64,000 nt of DNA from Saprolegnia diclina VS20 (taxonomy: Eukaryota > Oomycota > Saprolegniomycetes > Saprolegniales > Saprolegniaceae). Below, in pieces: positions 40,583 through 50,999 of this stretch (the stretch's first letter is position 1; every line of letters starts with the position of its first letter). The position numbers were made by a program, and so were the translations under genes. The notes under the pieces were generated by a model. It was not told the origin of the DNA. It did not search any database and saw nothing but the letters and a program-made list of their open reading frames with translations. The stretch lies in NCBI RefSeq assembly GCF_000281045.1, contig NW_008246084.1, positions 408,411 through 472,410 on the forward strand. The letters run 5' to 3'.

Positions 40583-41713
40583 CTAGCCAGACGACGCAAA
40601 CAAGGACGAGACGCTCGAGGGGACGAGACGGGTCCAGACGCCGCGCTGGTGGCAGCTCACGTCGCCGAGCTTGGAGATGGTCTCGAGACCGACAATGCCG
40701 GGGGCTACATGAACAAAGTCCGGCGGCAGCGCCGTCGCCGCCTGGAAGTAGAGGACGCACGAGTGCTTGGGCGCCATGCGCAGTAGGATCTCAACATCGA
40801 GCAGGCGCACGCGGTGCAGCGACCGCTCGTTGAGCCCGACGAGCTGGTGGTTTGGCGCGAGGCCGGCCGTCGTCGCACTGCGGTTGCACGCGAGGATGTG
40901 CACCTTCCGGGTCGTCGCCGCCAGCGTCAGTGTCGATGCGGCCTCGAGCTGCGCCAGCACGTCGACGTGCGTAAGGCCAAAGACGGGGCGACCGTCGATG
41001 CGCAAGACGACGTCGCCGCGGCTGACGGTGGCGCAGAGCCCGAGGTCGGCTTTCGGGACGTGCAAGACAGTCGGTACATCGTTGCCGCCCACAGGAACAA
41101 GATCCAGGCGCGGACTCATGGCTGTCGAGTCTGCTATTGACACGGTACGCACATCGTCGCTCGCGACAGCTTCGTGTAAGGTGAGACCTGTCGCTCGCGT
41201 TAGATCCAAGAGTGACGACGGGTGTACCGAGCCGGTTGTCCTTCCACTTGAACGGCACGAGGTGGGCGACGAGGACGCGCGCCCAGCGACGGCGACGGAC
41301 GACGTCTGCGTCTCGTGCCCGGCCACTGGTCGCTGGTCCTTCCAAATCGTCAAACGAAGGGCCAAAGACCCACCCATTTGCATCGCAGGGGACCCCAGCC
41401 GTGCACGGCTTCCACGTATCGAGCCACCGAAACCCGCTGGGCGCGGCAAGGTCTTTCGGAAACCGCGCGAGACTCGGGCGTCCATCGTGCAGCGAGAACG
41501 GCGGTGGGTCCGTGGAAAAGCTCAAGTGCTTGCGGTGCCATGCATAACCCTTGCGACGCTGGTTCTCGTAGATTTCGACCGTGTACACCTATATCATTGC
41601 GATGAGAAGAGGCTGCATGTGGTGGTCGTGCTACTGTGCACCTCGGGCTTGAGCGGCGCCAGGTGCGCCATGCGCTTGTTGAAGCGAGCGTACCGAGTCC
41701 CATCAAGCTCCAT
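40583..41713 (-). CDS. Dysferlin/peroxin-type domain protein with PDZ-like C-terminus
   Basis: Exons 41713-41642, 41588-41228, 41187-40583; 345 aa; introns 53 and 40 nt. The middle has the dysferlin/Pex signature: EIYENQRRKGYAWHRKHL, a Trp/Pro-rich loop (FRWLDTWKP), then DANGWVFGPSFDD. This domain occurs in dysferlin and in pe roxin-type and TECPR-like membrane proteins. The last ~170 residues contain two PDZ-like units (ATVSRGDVVLRIDGRPVFGL and AGLAPNHQLVGLNERSL). No membrane span is seen. A role at membranes or as an adaptor is an inference. A possible 31-nt intron inside the third exon was not used. Confidence 0.6.
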
Positions 41714-42000
41714 GGCCAACTCAGAAAAATCTATTTTTAGAGTTATGACGTGGCGCGCTGCAGTGCACGGTGGGCGTTGAAATGCAATGTTGGCAAATAC
41801 CAGCATGATTGAGTTTGCCTCGTAGCGATGCTACAACATGACAAATATCGAGGCTCAACTGTTGTTCGAAACGAAGTGGTTCTTGGCGCCTCCTGGATGC
41901 CGGAGTGGCCACCTGCTCATGGCGCATACTGGCTAGGGAAAGAGAATTGCAAGTAATGATGCTGTCGAAAACATTTTCCCTGTGAAAAAACACAGTAGCA

Positions 42001-42258
42001 CTAGAGGAGTACATCGTCCAACAATGAAAAGAAGATATCACGACCGTCAGGGGACCGTTTGCTGAGATTTAGGAAAGCCACTAATGCCGCTTGTGCTCGA
42101 GACCCTACCCCTGGCTCCAGTGGTTTCACCGTAACAGGATTGACGGTGTCAAGACCATCCCAGATGCAAAAAATGCGATCAAGTTGTGTGTCCTTACTTG
42201 CTGCGTCGCAAGTATAGCGCACGGTCAGCTCCGTGGACGACCCGTGGATGGTTGCCAC
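42001..42258 (-). CDS. Possible small or partial gene, 85 aa
   Basis: An open frame whose third positions are less GC-rich than its neighbours. The residues look protein-like (DTQLDRIFCIWDGLD, AALVAFLNLSKRS, DGRDIFFSLLDDVLL). I recognise no family. It may be the 3' exon of a gene whose 5' part I could not find, or a remnant. Confidence 0.25.
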   Translation of the reverse strand: MATIHGSSTELTVRYTCDAASKDTQLDRIFCIWDGLDTVNPVTVKPLEPGVGSRAQAALVAFLNLSKRSPDGRDIFFSLLDDVLL

Positions 42259-42467
42259 CCAAGTTGGCAGCGAAATGCTGTGCTCGTCTCACAGTTGTAA
42301 GGTATGGTAGAACAAGTTGGCTGCACCTGTCGTCGACCGTGTTGATAAGTTTAGGTTTAAATCTTAGACCGAGCGCTTGTGCTTGCGAGACAGTCGACTT
42401 GTGAGCATGTCAAGTCGTCGGCCGATGCGCCTTCGTCACGGTGCAAGAGCAAGAAGTCAACAATGTC

Positions 42468-43134
42468 CTATGCCTCTTCAGAAATGGCAATCCATGCTAA
42501 GTGCTGAATCGCAAAGGTGAGGATCTCGAGCCGCCCACACTTGACCGCAATCGAAAGTTCGTTCTGCGTCCATGAGCTCGGGTGCGGGTTGAAGCGCAGG
42601 AGCAGCGGCATCGCGCGCGGGTCTTCGCTCTGGAAGAGGCGGCTGAACACAGTGTGCTGGTCACGGTTGGACGGAACATCCTGTACGAGTATGTTCACGC
42701 GTCGACGAAGCTCCGGCATCGCCGAGCGCTTCTCCAAGAGCCATTCGGCGAGATCGACGTGGTTGCGACTCAAGGCCAAAAGGCTCGCGTCTTCCGAAGC
42801 GAGGTCCGGCCGGCACCGCAAGATGCGGTCGGTGAGAGACTGGAAGCCGTGGTAAGCTTAGATGGCCACGTGCAGCGGTAACCGGTCGTATTTTCTTTGC
42901 ATGTGCAGTACGTAGTCGCTCGCGTACAAGACCGCGTCGTATTCGCCGAAGGATCACTCGGTGCCATGCGCGAACGCGTCGCGGAAGGTCCAGTCGCACG
43001 CGTCGTCGCCCAGATCACGAGGCGCTCGACGGCAAGAAGGCCTGCCGCACGTTCTCGTAGACGCCTCTCTGATATGCAAAGACGCGCGACGCCAGCGCCG
43101 TATCGGCTAGCACGCTCGTATGGAGCGCTGCCAT
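42468..43134 (-). pseudogene. Ankyrin-repeat family pseudogene
   Basis: Minus-strand pieces give a family-like N-terminus (MAALHTSVLADTALASRVFA, then QRGVYENVRQAF). After a frame change come GDDACDWTFRDAFAHGTE, FGEYDAVLYASDYVLHM and LPLHVAI, and then a long open piece with ankyrin-like helices (SLLALSRNHVDLAEWLLEK ... ELSIAVKCGRLEILTFAIQHLA). One frameshift near 43015 and two in-frame stops interrupt it, and none falls at a good intron boundary. It is most likely a broken member of the large saprolegnialean ankyrin family, though an undetected splice pattern remains possible. Confidence 0.5.
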
Positions 43135-43410
43135 GCGAGTGCAAAATGGCAACCGCGGTTTCGGATGCTCGACCGACACCGATGATGCTAGGGCTCGACA
43201 ACTCCAGTCCGCAAGGCGCACAAAGGGCCAAGGCATCATGTTTCGTATTTCCTTGGACAAGTACGACACGCCATTCGGTTCTTTGATATCTCTGTCGCCA
43301 GCTCGCACGATCTCCAGTTGACGGACGCCATGCGCATCGTCTCGACGATGTTTGCACCGAAATCGCAAGGTTCTATGGGCGGCTCGCCGCGTTGACGGGA
43401 GTCGTCGTCG

Positions 43411-43452
43411 GATCCATCTATCCATATATCTATCCATTTATCTATCCATTTG
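43411..43452. repeat. Imperfect (ATCTATCC)n microsatellite
   Basis: About five degenerate units of ccatctat/atctatcc precede the DUF924 gene by about 65 bp. If transcribed it would lie in the 5' UTR. Confidence 0.7.
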
Positions 43453-43514
43453 GCGATCCGTTTGCGTCGCCTTTTGCTGACCACACAGAAGTGCAAATTC
43501 ACCACCAGCTCAGG

Positions 43515-44159
43515 ATGGCAAGCCGCGTCAACAGCGCCCTCTGCGCCAAGGCCGATGCGATTCTAAAGTTCTGGTTTGGGGCGACGTACCCAACCACATT
43601 GGAGATCCGAAGCGCAGTCTGGTTTGCCAGAAACGCCGAGTTTGACGCGTCGGTCGCTGCGTCGTTCGGCGACCTCGTCCACGACCTTGGCACGACGAGC
43701 GCGTCGGCGCTGCTGCCGCTGCTGCACGCCAACCCGTTCTCTGTCAAGGTCGCCACCGTGCTCTGCCTCGACCAGTTCACGCGCAACCTCTACCGCGACG
43801 ACAAGCGCGCGTTCGCCTCCGACGCGCTCGCGTCGACCTTTGTGCTCGAGACGCTCGCGCATAGCGAACCCGACTTTCTGTCGCGCCACGTCTTGGAGCA
43901 AGCGTTCTTCCTCATGCCGCTCATGCACAGCGAGGAGACGGCGGTCCATGCGCGCGCCGCCGAGCTCTTCCCGCCCCTCGCCACGCGCACCGACGACCCG
44001 CAGCTCAAGGGCATGCTCACGCAGTTTGCCAAGTACGAGGTCGACCACAAAAAGATCATTGACGCCTACGGCCGGTACCCGCACCGCAACAAGGTGCTTG
44101 GCCGCGAGAGCACGCCCGCCGAGATCGAGTACCTCGCCGACCCGAACGCAGGCTTTTAG
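43515..44159 (+). CDS. DUF924 family protein
   Basis: An intronless 214-aa frame. It shows the DUF924 landmarks: ILKFWFG near the N-terminus, ILCLDQFTRN-type sequence (VLCLDQFTRNLYRDDKRAF), HVLEQAFFLMPLMHSEE and a late FAKYEVDHKKIIDAYGRYPHRNKVLGRESTPAEIEYL. The all-helical family is widespread in proteobacteria, plants, fungi and oomycetes, with no established activity. The last motif (GRFPHRN-LGR-ST-EE--YL) is the best conserved. The start MASRVNSA is chosen because the upstream in-frame codons run through the microsatellite. Confidence 0.88.
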   Translation: MASRVNSALCAKADAILKFWFGATYPTTLEIRSAVWFARNAEFDASVAASFGDLVHDLGTTSASALLPLLHANPFSVKVATVLCLDQFTRNLYRDDKRAFASDALASTFVLETLAHSEPDFLSRHVLEQAFFLMPLMHSEETAVHARAAELFPPLATRTDDPQLKGMLTQFAKYEVDHKKIIDAYGRYPHRNKVLGRESTPAEIEYLADPNAGF

Positions 44160-44292
44160 CGTAGCGTCCTTACTGCTTCATGCGCTCCTACCGCTGAGCC
44201 CATGCTGCTGCAACACGAAACATCATGTCATACAAGTGCACGGGAAGATGTATGTATATGGAGAGCAGGATAGGCAGGCGACGGCCGTGTAT

Positions 44293-46908
44293 CTACAAGG
44301 ACGAGTTGCCGCGCGCCTTGTTGCGGCCCTTCACGACGCTTGCCAGCGACCGCCGGTCGAGCCGCTTGGTTTTCTGGATCGATGCACCGAGCGGCCCGGT
44401 CGCCGGTTGGTGGTACTCGCCGATAAAGTGGCGATGGCCGCTCTCTTCGCCGCCTTCGAGCAGCGACTAGGCAAGTGTCAGAACGCATCACGTACTCAAA
44501 GCAGATAGTACCCAGTCTTGGTGCAAGGACGACATGGCGTTGAGCGAATAGAGCGCGATCGCGAGCTGGCCCCACTGTACAAAGAGCTCCGACCCGAGAA
44601 AGACCGCAGAGAGACACTAGTAGGAGCATGCGCATCTCGTGTCGTTGGCGTCGGAGCGTACCTGCACGGAGAGCGAGAGGAAGAAGACGGGGCTGCACAT
44701 GTTGCCCGTCTTGAGCGCCGAGAGGATGAACGAGATGAGGAGCAATTCGGCGCCGTTGAGGTCGAGGAGGAAGCTGTGGTGCGAGACGCCTTCGACGAGG
44801 AAGACGAGCGGCAAGAGAATCCGGAACGTTGCGACCATGGCCGTCGAGCCCTGCGTGCAGAAGAGCTGCACGAGGAACGCATACCAGAGGCAGACCGGCG
44901 CCCACGGCGGCGCCCACGGAATCACGTACTGGACGAGGAGCGGGAAGAGGTACAGGAACGCAAAGCACGAGCCAATGTTGCGGTTCACGAGCAGACCGCG
45001 CAGCGCGAGCCGGTGGAACGACAGCGCGTACGACGCCAGATGGAGACCCAGAAGCATGCACACGCTGAGCGCCACGGACGCGATCGCTTGCACATGCAGC
45101 ACGAGCGCTGCGAGCCAGCGAAGGTACGTTACACAGAGGCCCTGGAGGTACACTTTGACCGACGGTGAGTGCGCATAGTCGGCCAAGTCGTCTGGTGGCG
45201 CGACGACGCCCGGCTCGTCGACGTCTCGCTTTTTCGCTTGCTGTAGCTTGCGCTCCTTGCGCGACTGCTCTTTGCGTAGCTTCTCGGCCCGCTTGGCGTG
45301 CTCCTTGGCGCGGGCTTTGGCCGGCTTGGACTCTTCCTCCGACTCGGGCGTTGGCTTGGTCGCGTGCATGTCGTCGGAGACGGTGCGCGCGCGGGTGTCG
45401 AGGTCGTCGTCGGTCGTCGGCACTTGGCTCTCGTCTTCGCAGCTTTCTTCGTTGCTCTCGTCAGCAGGAACGACCGCTTCGTCCGGCGTCGCCGTCTCGC
45501 TCACCACATCGTCGTCCTCGTCGACTTGAGGTTCGACGACCTTGACCGGCGTCGCGACCTTGGGCGTGGTCGCGCGCACAGGCGTCGACGGTGCACGCTT
45601 TGGGGTGCTCGGCGCCGGGGCAGTCGCTCGAACCGGCGTCTGGGGCGCCGGCTTCTTTTCCTGTCGGGCCTGAGGGCTCATGACAACGGTGTCCCGCGTC
45701 GATGGTTTGGCCCGTGGCGGCGTTGATGGCACCACCACCAATGGCTTGGCGTCCTTGCCCACCCTTTCGCGCTGCGTGGCACGGCGCGTTGTGCTAATCG
45801 GCGCGGGCTCGGGGGCCGCGATCGTCGGGCGCGGTTGGGTCGTGACGCGCGGTGGCTGACGCGTCACTGGACGCTCAGGCTTGGTCGCCTTGGGAGCGAC
45901 GCTCGTTGTCGGGGCTTCTTGGACTGGAGCCTTGCGAAGCGGCGAGCGCTGTTGCTTGGCACGTGGCGTCGAGGCGGCGGGCAGCGCCGGCGGGCGGCTA
46001 GGATGCTGCGGCGGCGGCGAGCTTGATTCCTTGGAGGAGCCGGACGACGCTGACGATGGCGAGTCGACGGTCGCGCGCAGCGACGGCGGCACAATGTCTT
46101 TGGTCGGCGGCTTGCGATCTGTCGTGCGAGCGAGAGGCTTCTTGACAGGAGTCTCGAGGGGTTCATCACTGGCGCGACCTTCGGGACGGACGCGGCGAGG
46201 CCCAAACAGCTGCGGAGACGCCGCTACGTTCTTGGGATCCACCGTTGCGACCGAGTGTGAGACGACGACCGACGTGGTGTTGAGCTCGGCCAGGTCCGAG
46301 TTGGACGTGTTGCTGTCGCTGCGGTACATGGCCACATGCGGCGTCGAGTGCAGCGGCGATGGCACGGCGGTCGGGCTCCGCATGTGCGACATGAAACCGC
46401 CGAAAGGCTGCGTGTCGGATCGGTGTCGCTCAAGGGTCGGCGCCCCTTGGGCCGGGCCGGCAAGTCCTGGTGGCGCACGGAGGGGCGCAGGATTGGCCAC
46501 GGGCGAGGCGATCATGCTAGGCGCATGACTCAAATACGATGGACCGGTCGGGCGACCAAACGACGGCGATTGCGTCGACGCCGAGCCAATGACACCGATC
46601 GAGCCCATGCCAATGGGCCCACTACCGCCGTAGCCAAAGCCGCTGAACGGGATACCGCGCTCGCGGTTCTGTACAGGCATGGCCTCGCCGCCAAGGCCCG
46701 ATAGAAGCGAGTTGGACGGCTCGGGCATGCGGTAGCCAGCGTGCAGGTTTTGCGGCCGCATGGGCTGGATGTTGCCAAAGGTCGCGGCCGGACGCGCGCG
46801 GAACGAGTGCGCAGGCGTCTTGTCGACGACGCGACGCGGAGGCCCGTCGTCGGCGATCCCACCGGGGAGGAAATAGGCCGCCCCGGTCTCGTCGTCCGAG
46901 TCGTCCAT
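44293..46908 (-). CDS. Large membrane protein with long disordered N-terminus
   Basis: Exons 46908-44662, 44616-44512, 44466-44293; 841 aa; introns 45 nt each. Residues 1-540 are Pro/Ser/Thr-rich and probably disordered, with many SP/TP sites and acidic patches. A basic helical stretch follows (KARAKEHAKRAEKLRKEQS). From about residue 590 there are six to eight hydrophobic segments (YLRWLAALVLHVQAIASVAL, CFAFLYLFPLLVQYVIPW, FRILLPLVFLVEGVSHHSF), and the C-terminus is hydrophilic. I do not recognise the family. The start MDDSDDETGAAYF is the first ATG of the frame. Confidence 0.6.
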
Positions 46909-47783
46909 GGCGGAGGCGGCGCCGTCGAGAGGATTTTTCGGAATTCATCCTGGCCCCATGACCACAGCCCGAAACGTACGGTACGGCTTCGTACATTAGC
47001 AATGTACGGTCCCATACAAATCACGCATCAACCGCGCCTGTACGGTCTGCGACAGCGACCCGGCCGTCGAGTCGACTGGCCCCAAGCGTCGTCCTGCGCT
47101 CGCACGTCATGCGTGGCCACCTCGAGCCCATGCACGATGCCCACCATGGCGGCCCACCGCTGGCGACAGCTGGGCAAAGCGGACTCTGGAGCGACGATTG
47201 CGCAAGGCAGTGGGCCTGCCAACGCATAACTCATCCCGCACAGGTGCATGTAGCCGTCGCTCGCAGCTGCGCCCACCAGCGTCGCATACGACACTGCGCA
47301 CGGCCTCTTCTTCGCAGCTACCGGCGGCCATGGACATCGCTCGTCGGCCGTGGCACGTGGCACGCCTGCCCAAGATCGTAGCGGGTTCGGGTGCAACCTC
47401 GGGCGGCTTGGGACCGCGCCGGATACTGGGTTCTGTGTCCGGCCTTGCATTATTTTAAAACGCTCGTGCCGGCTCCATACAAACCTACAGTAATTACATT
47501 TCGAATTCGCTTTTACAAAACCGGTTACAATCGCGAACCGGCGGTTATCCGTTTGCAAACCATCGCACCAGAAACGACTGGATCTTTTTTATTGCACTGG
47601 CGTCTTTTGTATTTGCATTATATTAATATTGCATTTTGCGCGCTTTTAACGGTTTGTGTGTAAATTCATTAAAGAAAAGCAAATAAAAATTAACGGTTAG
47701 GAAAAGAATGAGCCACTGCGCGCCGCACACGTCAGCAGAGATTCGCTTGCGGCGACTTTGCATTTTCGAGGACCGCTGGAAGC
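46909..47783. other. Divergent intergenic region, AT-rich right half
   Basis: Nearly 0.9 kb between two divergent starts. Positions 47450-47700 are strikingly AT-rich and probably form the KDEL-receptor promoter. No gene is seen. Confidence 0.45.
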
Positions 47784-48488
47784 ATGAACATCATCCGCAT
47801 GCTCGGAGACATCACGCATGTGGCCAGCTTCGTGGTCATGCTGCTGCGCCTGCAGGCCGGGCGGTCGGCCTCGGGCATCTCGCTCAAGTCGCAGGAGCTC
47901 TTCTTCCTCGTGTGCGTCACGCGGTACCTCGACCTCTTTACGCACTATGTGAGCCTGTACAACACGACCATGAAGCTGCTCTACCTCACGCTCACGGGCG
48001 CGATCGTGTACCTCATCCGCTACAAGGAGCCGTTCAAGTCGTCGTACGACAAGTCGCTCGACTCGTTCTTGCACTGGAAATTCGCAGTCTTGCCCTGCGC
48101 GATCCTCGCCATCATCTTCAACGAGCGCTTCGAAGTGCTCGAGATTCTCTGGACGTTCTCCATCTACCTCGAGGCCGTCGCGATCGTGCCGCAGCTCATC
48201 TTGCTCCAGCGCCACGGCGAAGTCGAAAACTTGACCTCCAACTACGTCGTGCTCCTCGGCATGTACCGCGGCTTCTACCTCCTCAACTGGATCTACCGCG
48301 CCGCGACCGAGTCCCAGTACCACACGATCTGGCTCATGTTTATTGCTGGCATTGTGCAAACGGGCCTCTACGTCGACTTTTTCTACTACTACGCCATCAG
48401 GTATCGACCCATGTGCGAGGATCGAGCCATGCTCACGATATGTCTCTGTAGCAAGTACCATGGCAAGAAGATGTCGCTCCCGACCTAA
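47784..48488 (+). CDS. ERD2: ER lumen protein-retaining (KDEL/HDEL) receptor
   Basis: Exons 47784-48400 and 48452-48488; 217 aa; one 51-nt intron near the 3' end. It reads as a full-length ERD2: MNIIRMLGDITHVASFVVML, SGISLKSQELFFLV, TRYLDLF, ILWTFSIYLEAVAIVPQLIL, LGMYRGFYLLNWIYR and VDFFYYYAI, ending in YHGKKMSLPT. Seven membrane segments are apparent. The receptor returns escaped ER proteins from the Golgi by the COPI route; the lysine-bearing C-terminus matches the family retrieval signal. Length equals the usual 210-220 aa. Confidence 0.96.
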   Translation: MNIIRMLGDITHVASFVVMLLRLQAGRSASGISLKSQELFFLVCVTRYLDLFTHYVSLYNTTMKLLYLTLTGAIVYLIRYKEPFKSSYDKSLDSFLHWKFAVLPCAILAIIFNERFEVLEILWTFSIYLEAVAIVPQLILLQRHGEVENLTSNYVVLLGMYRGFYLLNWIYRAATESQYHTIWLMFIAGIVQTGLYVDFFYYYAIRYRPMCEDRAMLTICLCSKYHGKKMSLPT

Positions 48489-49003
48489 GCACTAGACGCG
48501 CTACCGACTTTGGAAGCATGCCGGCGAGAGACGACCGACTCGTCCATCCGTGGGCTATTGATGCATTCGCTTCAACAGGATTCCTTTGGTCATTCTTTAT
48601 ATGCTTACGATGTGCCGCCGTCATGGGCATCGACTGTCTTCTCGATCAGCGACTGAACAGCAGTGAGTGAGAGCAACAGAGCTCGACCGGCAGTGAGGTA
48701 GGGAGGTCACTGCGGTGTCAAACAGCAGGAGTGCGCTCGAAGCAACCGCAGGACCCGCAAGCTCTGTCATAGTGACGCTATGACGTCATGACCAGCCTCG
48801 GTTTGGCGGCTCCAGACACTGCAGAGTGGGGATGCAGACAGAGCTCCCAGGAACCCAAAATGCCTGCCAGATCGTGCGTCTCTCCTGTACATGCTAAGAA
48901 CATAGTTGGCTTGTACATTCCACCACCGAATCTAGTAACTGAACGAGGTCGACACCACAGAAGCCGTCATATTGTTGTCATCACGAGTGTCACCGTCACT
49001 CGC
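48489..49003. other. Convergent intergenic region
   Basis: It lies between the 3' ends of the KDEL receptor and the BioD-like gene. I see nothing beyond short chance frames. Confidence 0.45.
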
Positions 49004-50458
49004 TCAGACGTCAAAGAGGTCAAAGTTGACGTGCTTGCGGACGTGGGCCGACGCGAGGTTGAGTCGCTTGAGGTCGTACCGGTTGAGCTTGGCCGTGAAG
49101 CCCGCGATGCGCGCCGTGAGCGTGTAGCTGTCGCACGTCGTCGGGGGCACGTAAATGCACGGGATATTGCCTTGCTCGAGGCGCGCAACCAGCTACCCAT
49201 CGTCATACATCGAATACGATATACGAAAGAAGGGCCTACGCTCGGGCTCGGCGGATCCCACCCCGTCATGATGAGGCCCGGGTGGAGGTTCTCGCCCCGC
49301 TCGCGAAACTCTTCTTGGTTGTGCAGCATCGCATCAATCACGTCCATACGGCCGCTGTGCTATGGGGCCAAGCCAATGCACACGATTTGCAACTAGGAAA
49401 AAGGGATACCGTAATGACGAGCTGGCTCTGCACAGGCTTGAAGACGTTGCGCTCGTCGACCGGCGCCAACGCGAGACGGACGTTGGCGAAGTAGCGCAGC
49501 TTGGCCTCCTTGCCTGCACGACTGCATCAAGCCATGCATCCGCAGTCGACGTACCGGAGACGAGATCGCACTTGAGAAGCTTGCTAAAGTCCGAGATCGA
49601 CGGGTGGCAAAGGTCATCGAGCTAAGGGATGATACAGCGTCAGCCACGCAGCGAACGCACTCAAGGGTACTTGGGGAATGCAGCCGATGAGAGGCACGTC
49701 CCAGCGCTTCAGTGCCCGCGAAAAGTAGTCCTAAGCAAGGGGAGCTGTTTGGCGCAGGAAGGCAGGTCATCGTACCTGGACCATGTCCATTTTCTGCGGG
49801 TCGACCTTGTTGACGATGACGCCCTACACGAGGTCCTCAACTGCATGATCCTTGGCGATTATGTACCTTGAGCTTGATCCCGTGTTTGATGAGCATCTCG
49901 CGGTTGAGCGCGAGCTGGTCAAACGACGAGCCGAGGCCGCCGAGGGCGATGCAGATCGCGTCCATCTCGAGCTCCTCTGCACCGCATGTTCATGCATCGA
50001 TGCTACGTGAAGGCAACCATACCTGCGACTTGGGCGTTGTTGAGGTCACAAATCGAGCCGACGCCCGTGTGGCCCGTGCCCTCAAAGACGATAAAGTCGC
50101 TGCTCTTGACGAGGTTGGTGTGGGCCGACGTGATGGCGCCCTTGAGTTCGCGCAGCGTGACCTTGCCGTCGATGTAGTCGCGCGTGAAGCCGTCGGGGAA
50201 GATGACGGGCGACATGTCCTTGTAGTCGTGGATCAGGCCAAAGTGTTCCTTGAACAAGAACGAGTCCTTGTCGACGCGGAGGCCGCCGCCGACGGGCACG
50301 TGCTGCTGACCGACGGGCTTGCAGTAGGCGACGTGGCGGCCGCTGCCGGCGAACTTGTCCTGGAGGTGGGCCACGAGCCCGAGACACGTCGTCGTCTTCC
50401 CGACGTGCTGCCCCGTCGAGAGCACGAGGACTTGCTTCCGTATCATGTTGGCTGCCAT
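49004..50458 (-). CDS. BioD-like P-loop protein with DRTGG-like domain (Pta N-terminal type)
   Basis: Exons 50458-50023, 49976-49867, 49823-49776, 49730-49671, 49621-49555, 49513-49410, 49359-49240, 49192-49004; 377 aa; introns 41-50 nt. The N-terminus has a P-loop (STGQHVGKTTT, K21), followed by YCKPVGQ and FEGTGHTGVGSICDLNNAQVA, the dethiobiotin-synthetase/cobyrinate-synthase style nucleotide fold. The second half (SDFSKLLKCDLVSGK, ITHSGRMDVIDAML, GLIMTGWDPPSPS, IPCIYVPPTTCDSYT) follows the DRTGG domain. In bacteria the two form the regulatory N-terminus of phosphate acetyltransferase; here the acetyltransferase part is absent. Activity is unknown. A prokaryotic origin is likely but old, since eight exons have been gained. 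Confidence 0.75.
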
Positions 50459-50999
50459 CGCAGGATTCGACTTTTTTCACGCCGCCCCGTGGATTGGCCG
50501 AAATCTTTCTTTTTGGCCAATCACGTAGCAGTGAGCATTGTTGCGTCGACTGCACAGCGTCTGCACGTTAGCCCCCAGCAAGGAATACTAGTAGTAGCTA
50601 TCGAGTTCTCCAGATTTATAGTTATACAAACGGACCTATCAACCCGAGACTCTACAAGACTCGCGGATGTTTGTTATGTCGAGAGCCACCGCATTTGACA
50701 CGCATCAAATACCCCAGAGTCCCGACTTCGGACTAAGTTGTCAAGTCTTATAGCTTGTTAGCACATCGCCGCCTCCTTCCTCTTCGCAAGAGCTTCGAGA
50801 GTTGTTGCTGCCAGCTGGCCCGTCCTACTTGTATGTGGCGTCCCATTCGATTACACCATCGCACCGATACCCCGCGTTGGCACCGAGGAGCCACCAAGCT
50901 CGATGGTGGTTGCTTGCGAGCCATGTCGACTGCAAGAGCCCGCGCGACGAGGTTGAGAATGTGCATAGCGCTCTGTACAGATGCTCGATTTCATTCTTC
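50459..50999. other. Intergenic with CCAAT boxes
   Basis: Two CCAAT-type elements (ggattggccg at about 50490 and ttggccaatcacg at about 50513) lie upstream of the BioD-like start. The rest holds no gene. Confidence 0.5.

Noticed and set aside
41110-41160. A 31-nt intron inside exon 3 of the dysferlin/PDZ-like gene
   Set aside because: Shorter than every other intron in the window; reading through keeps the frame open.
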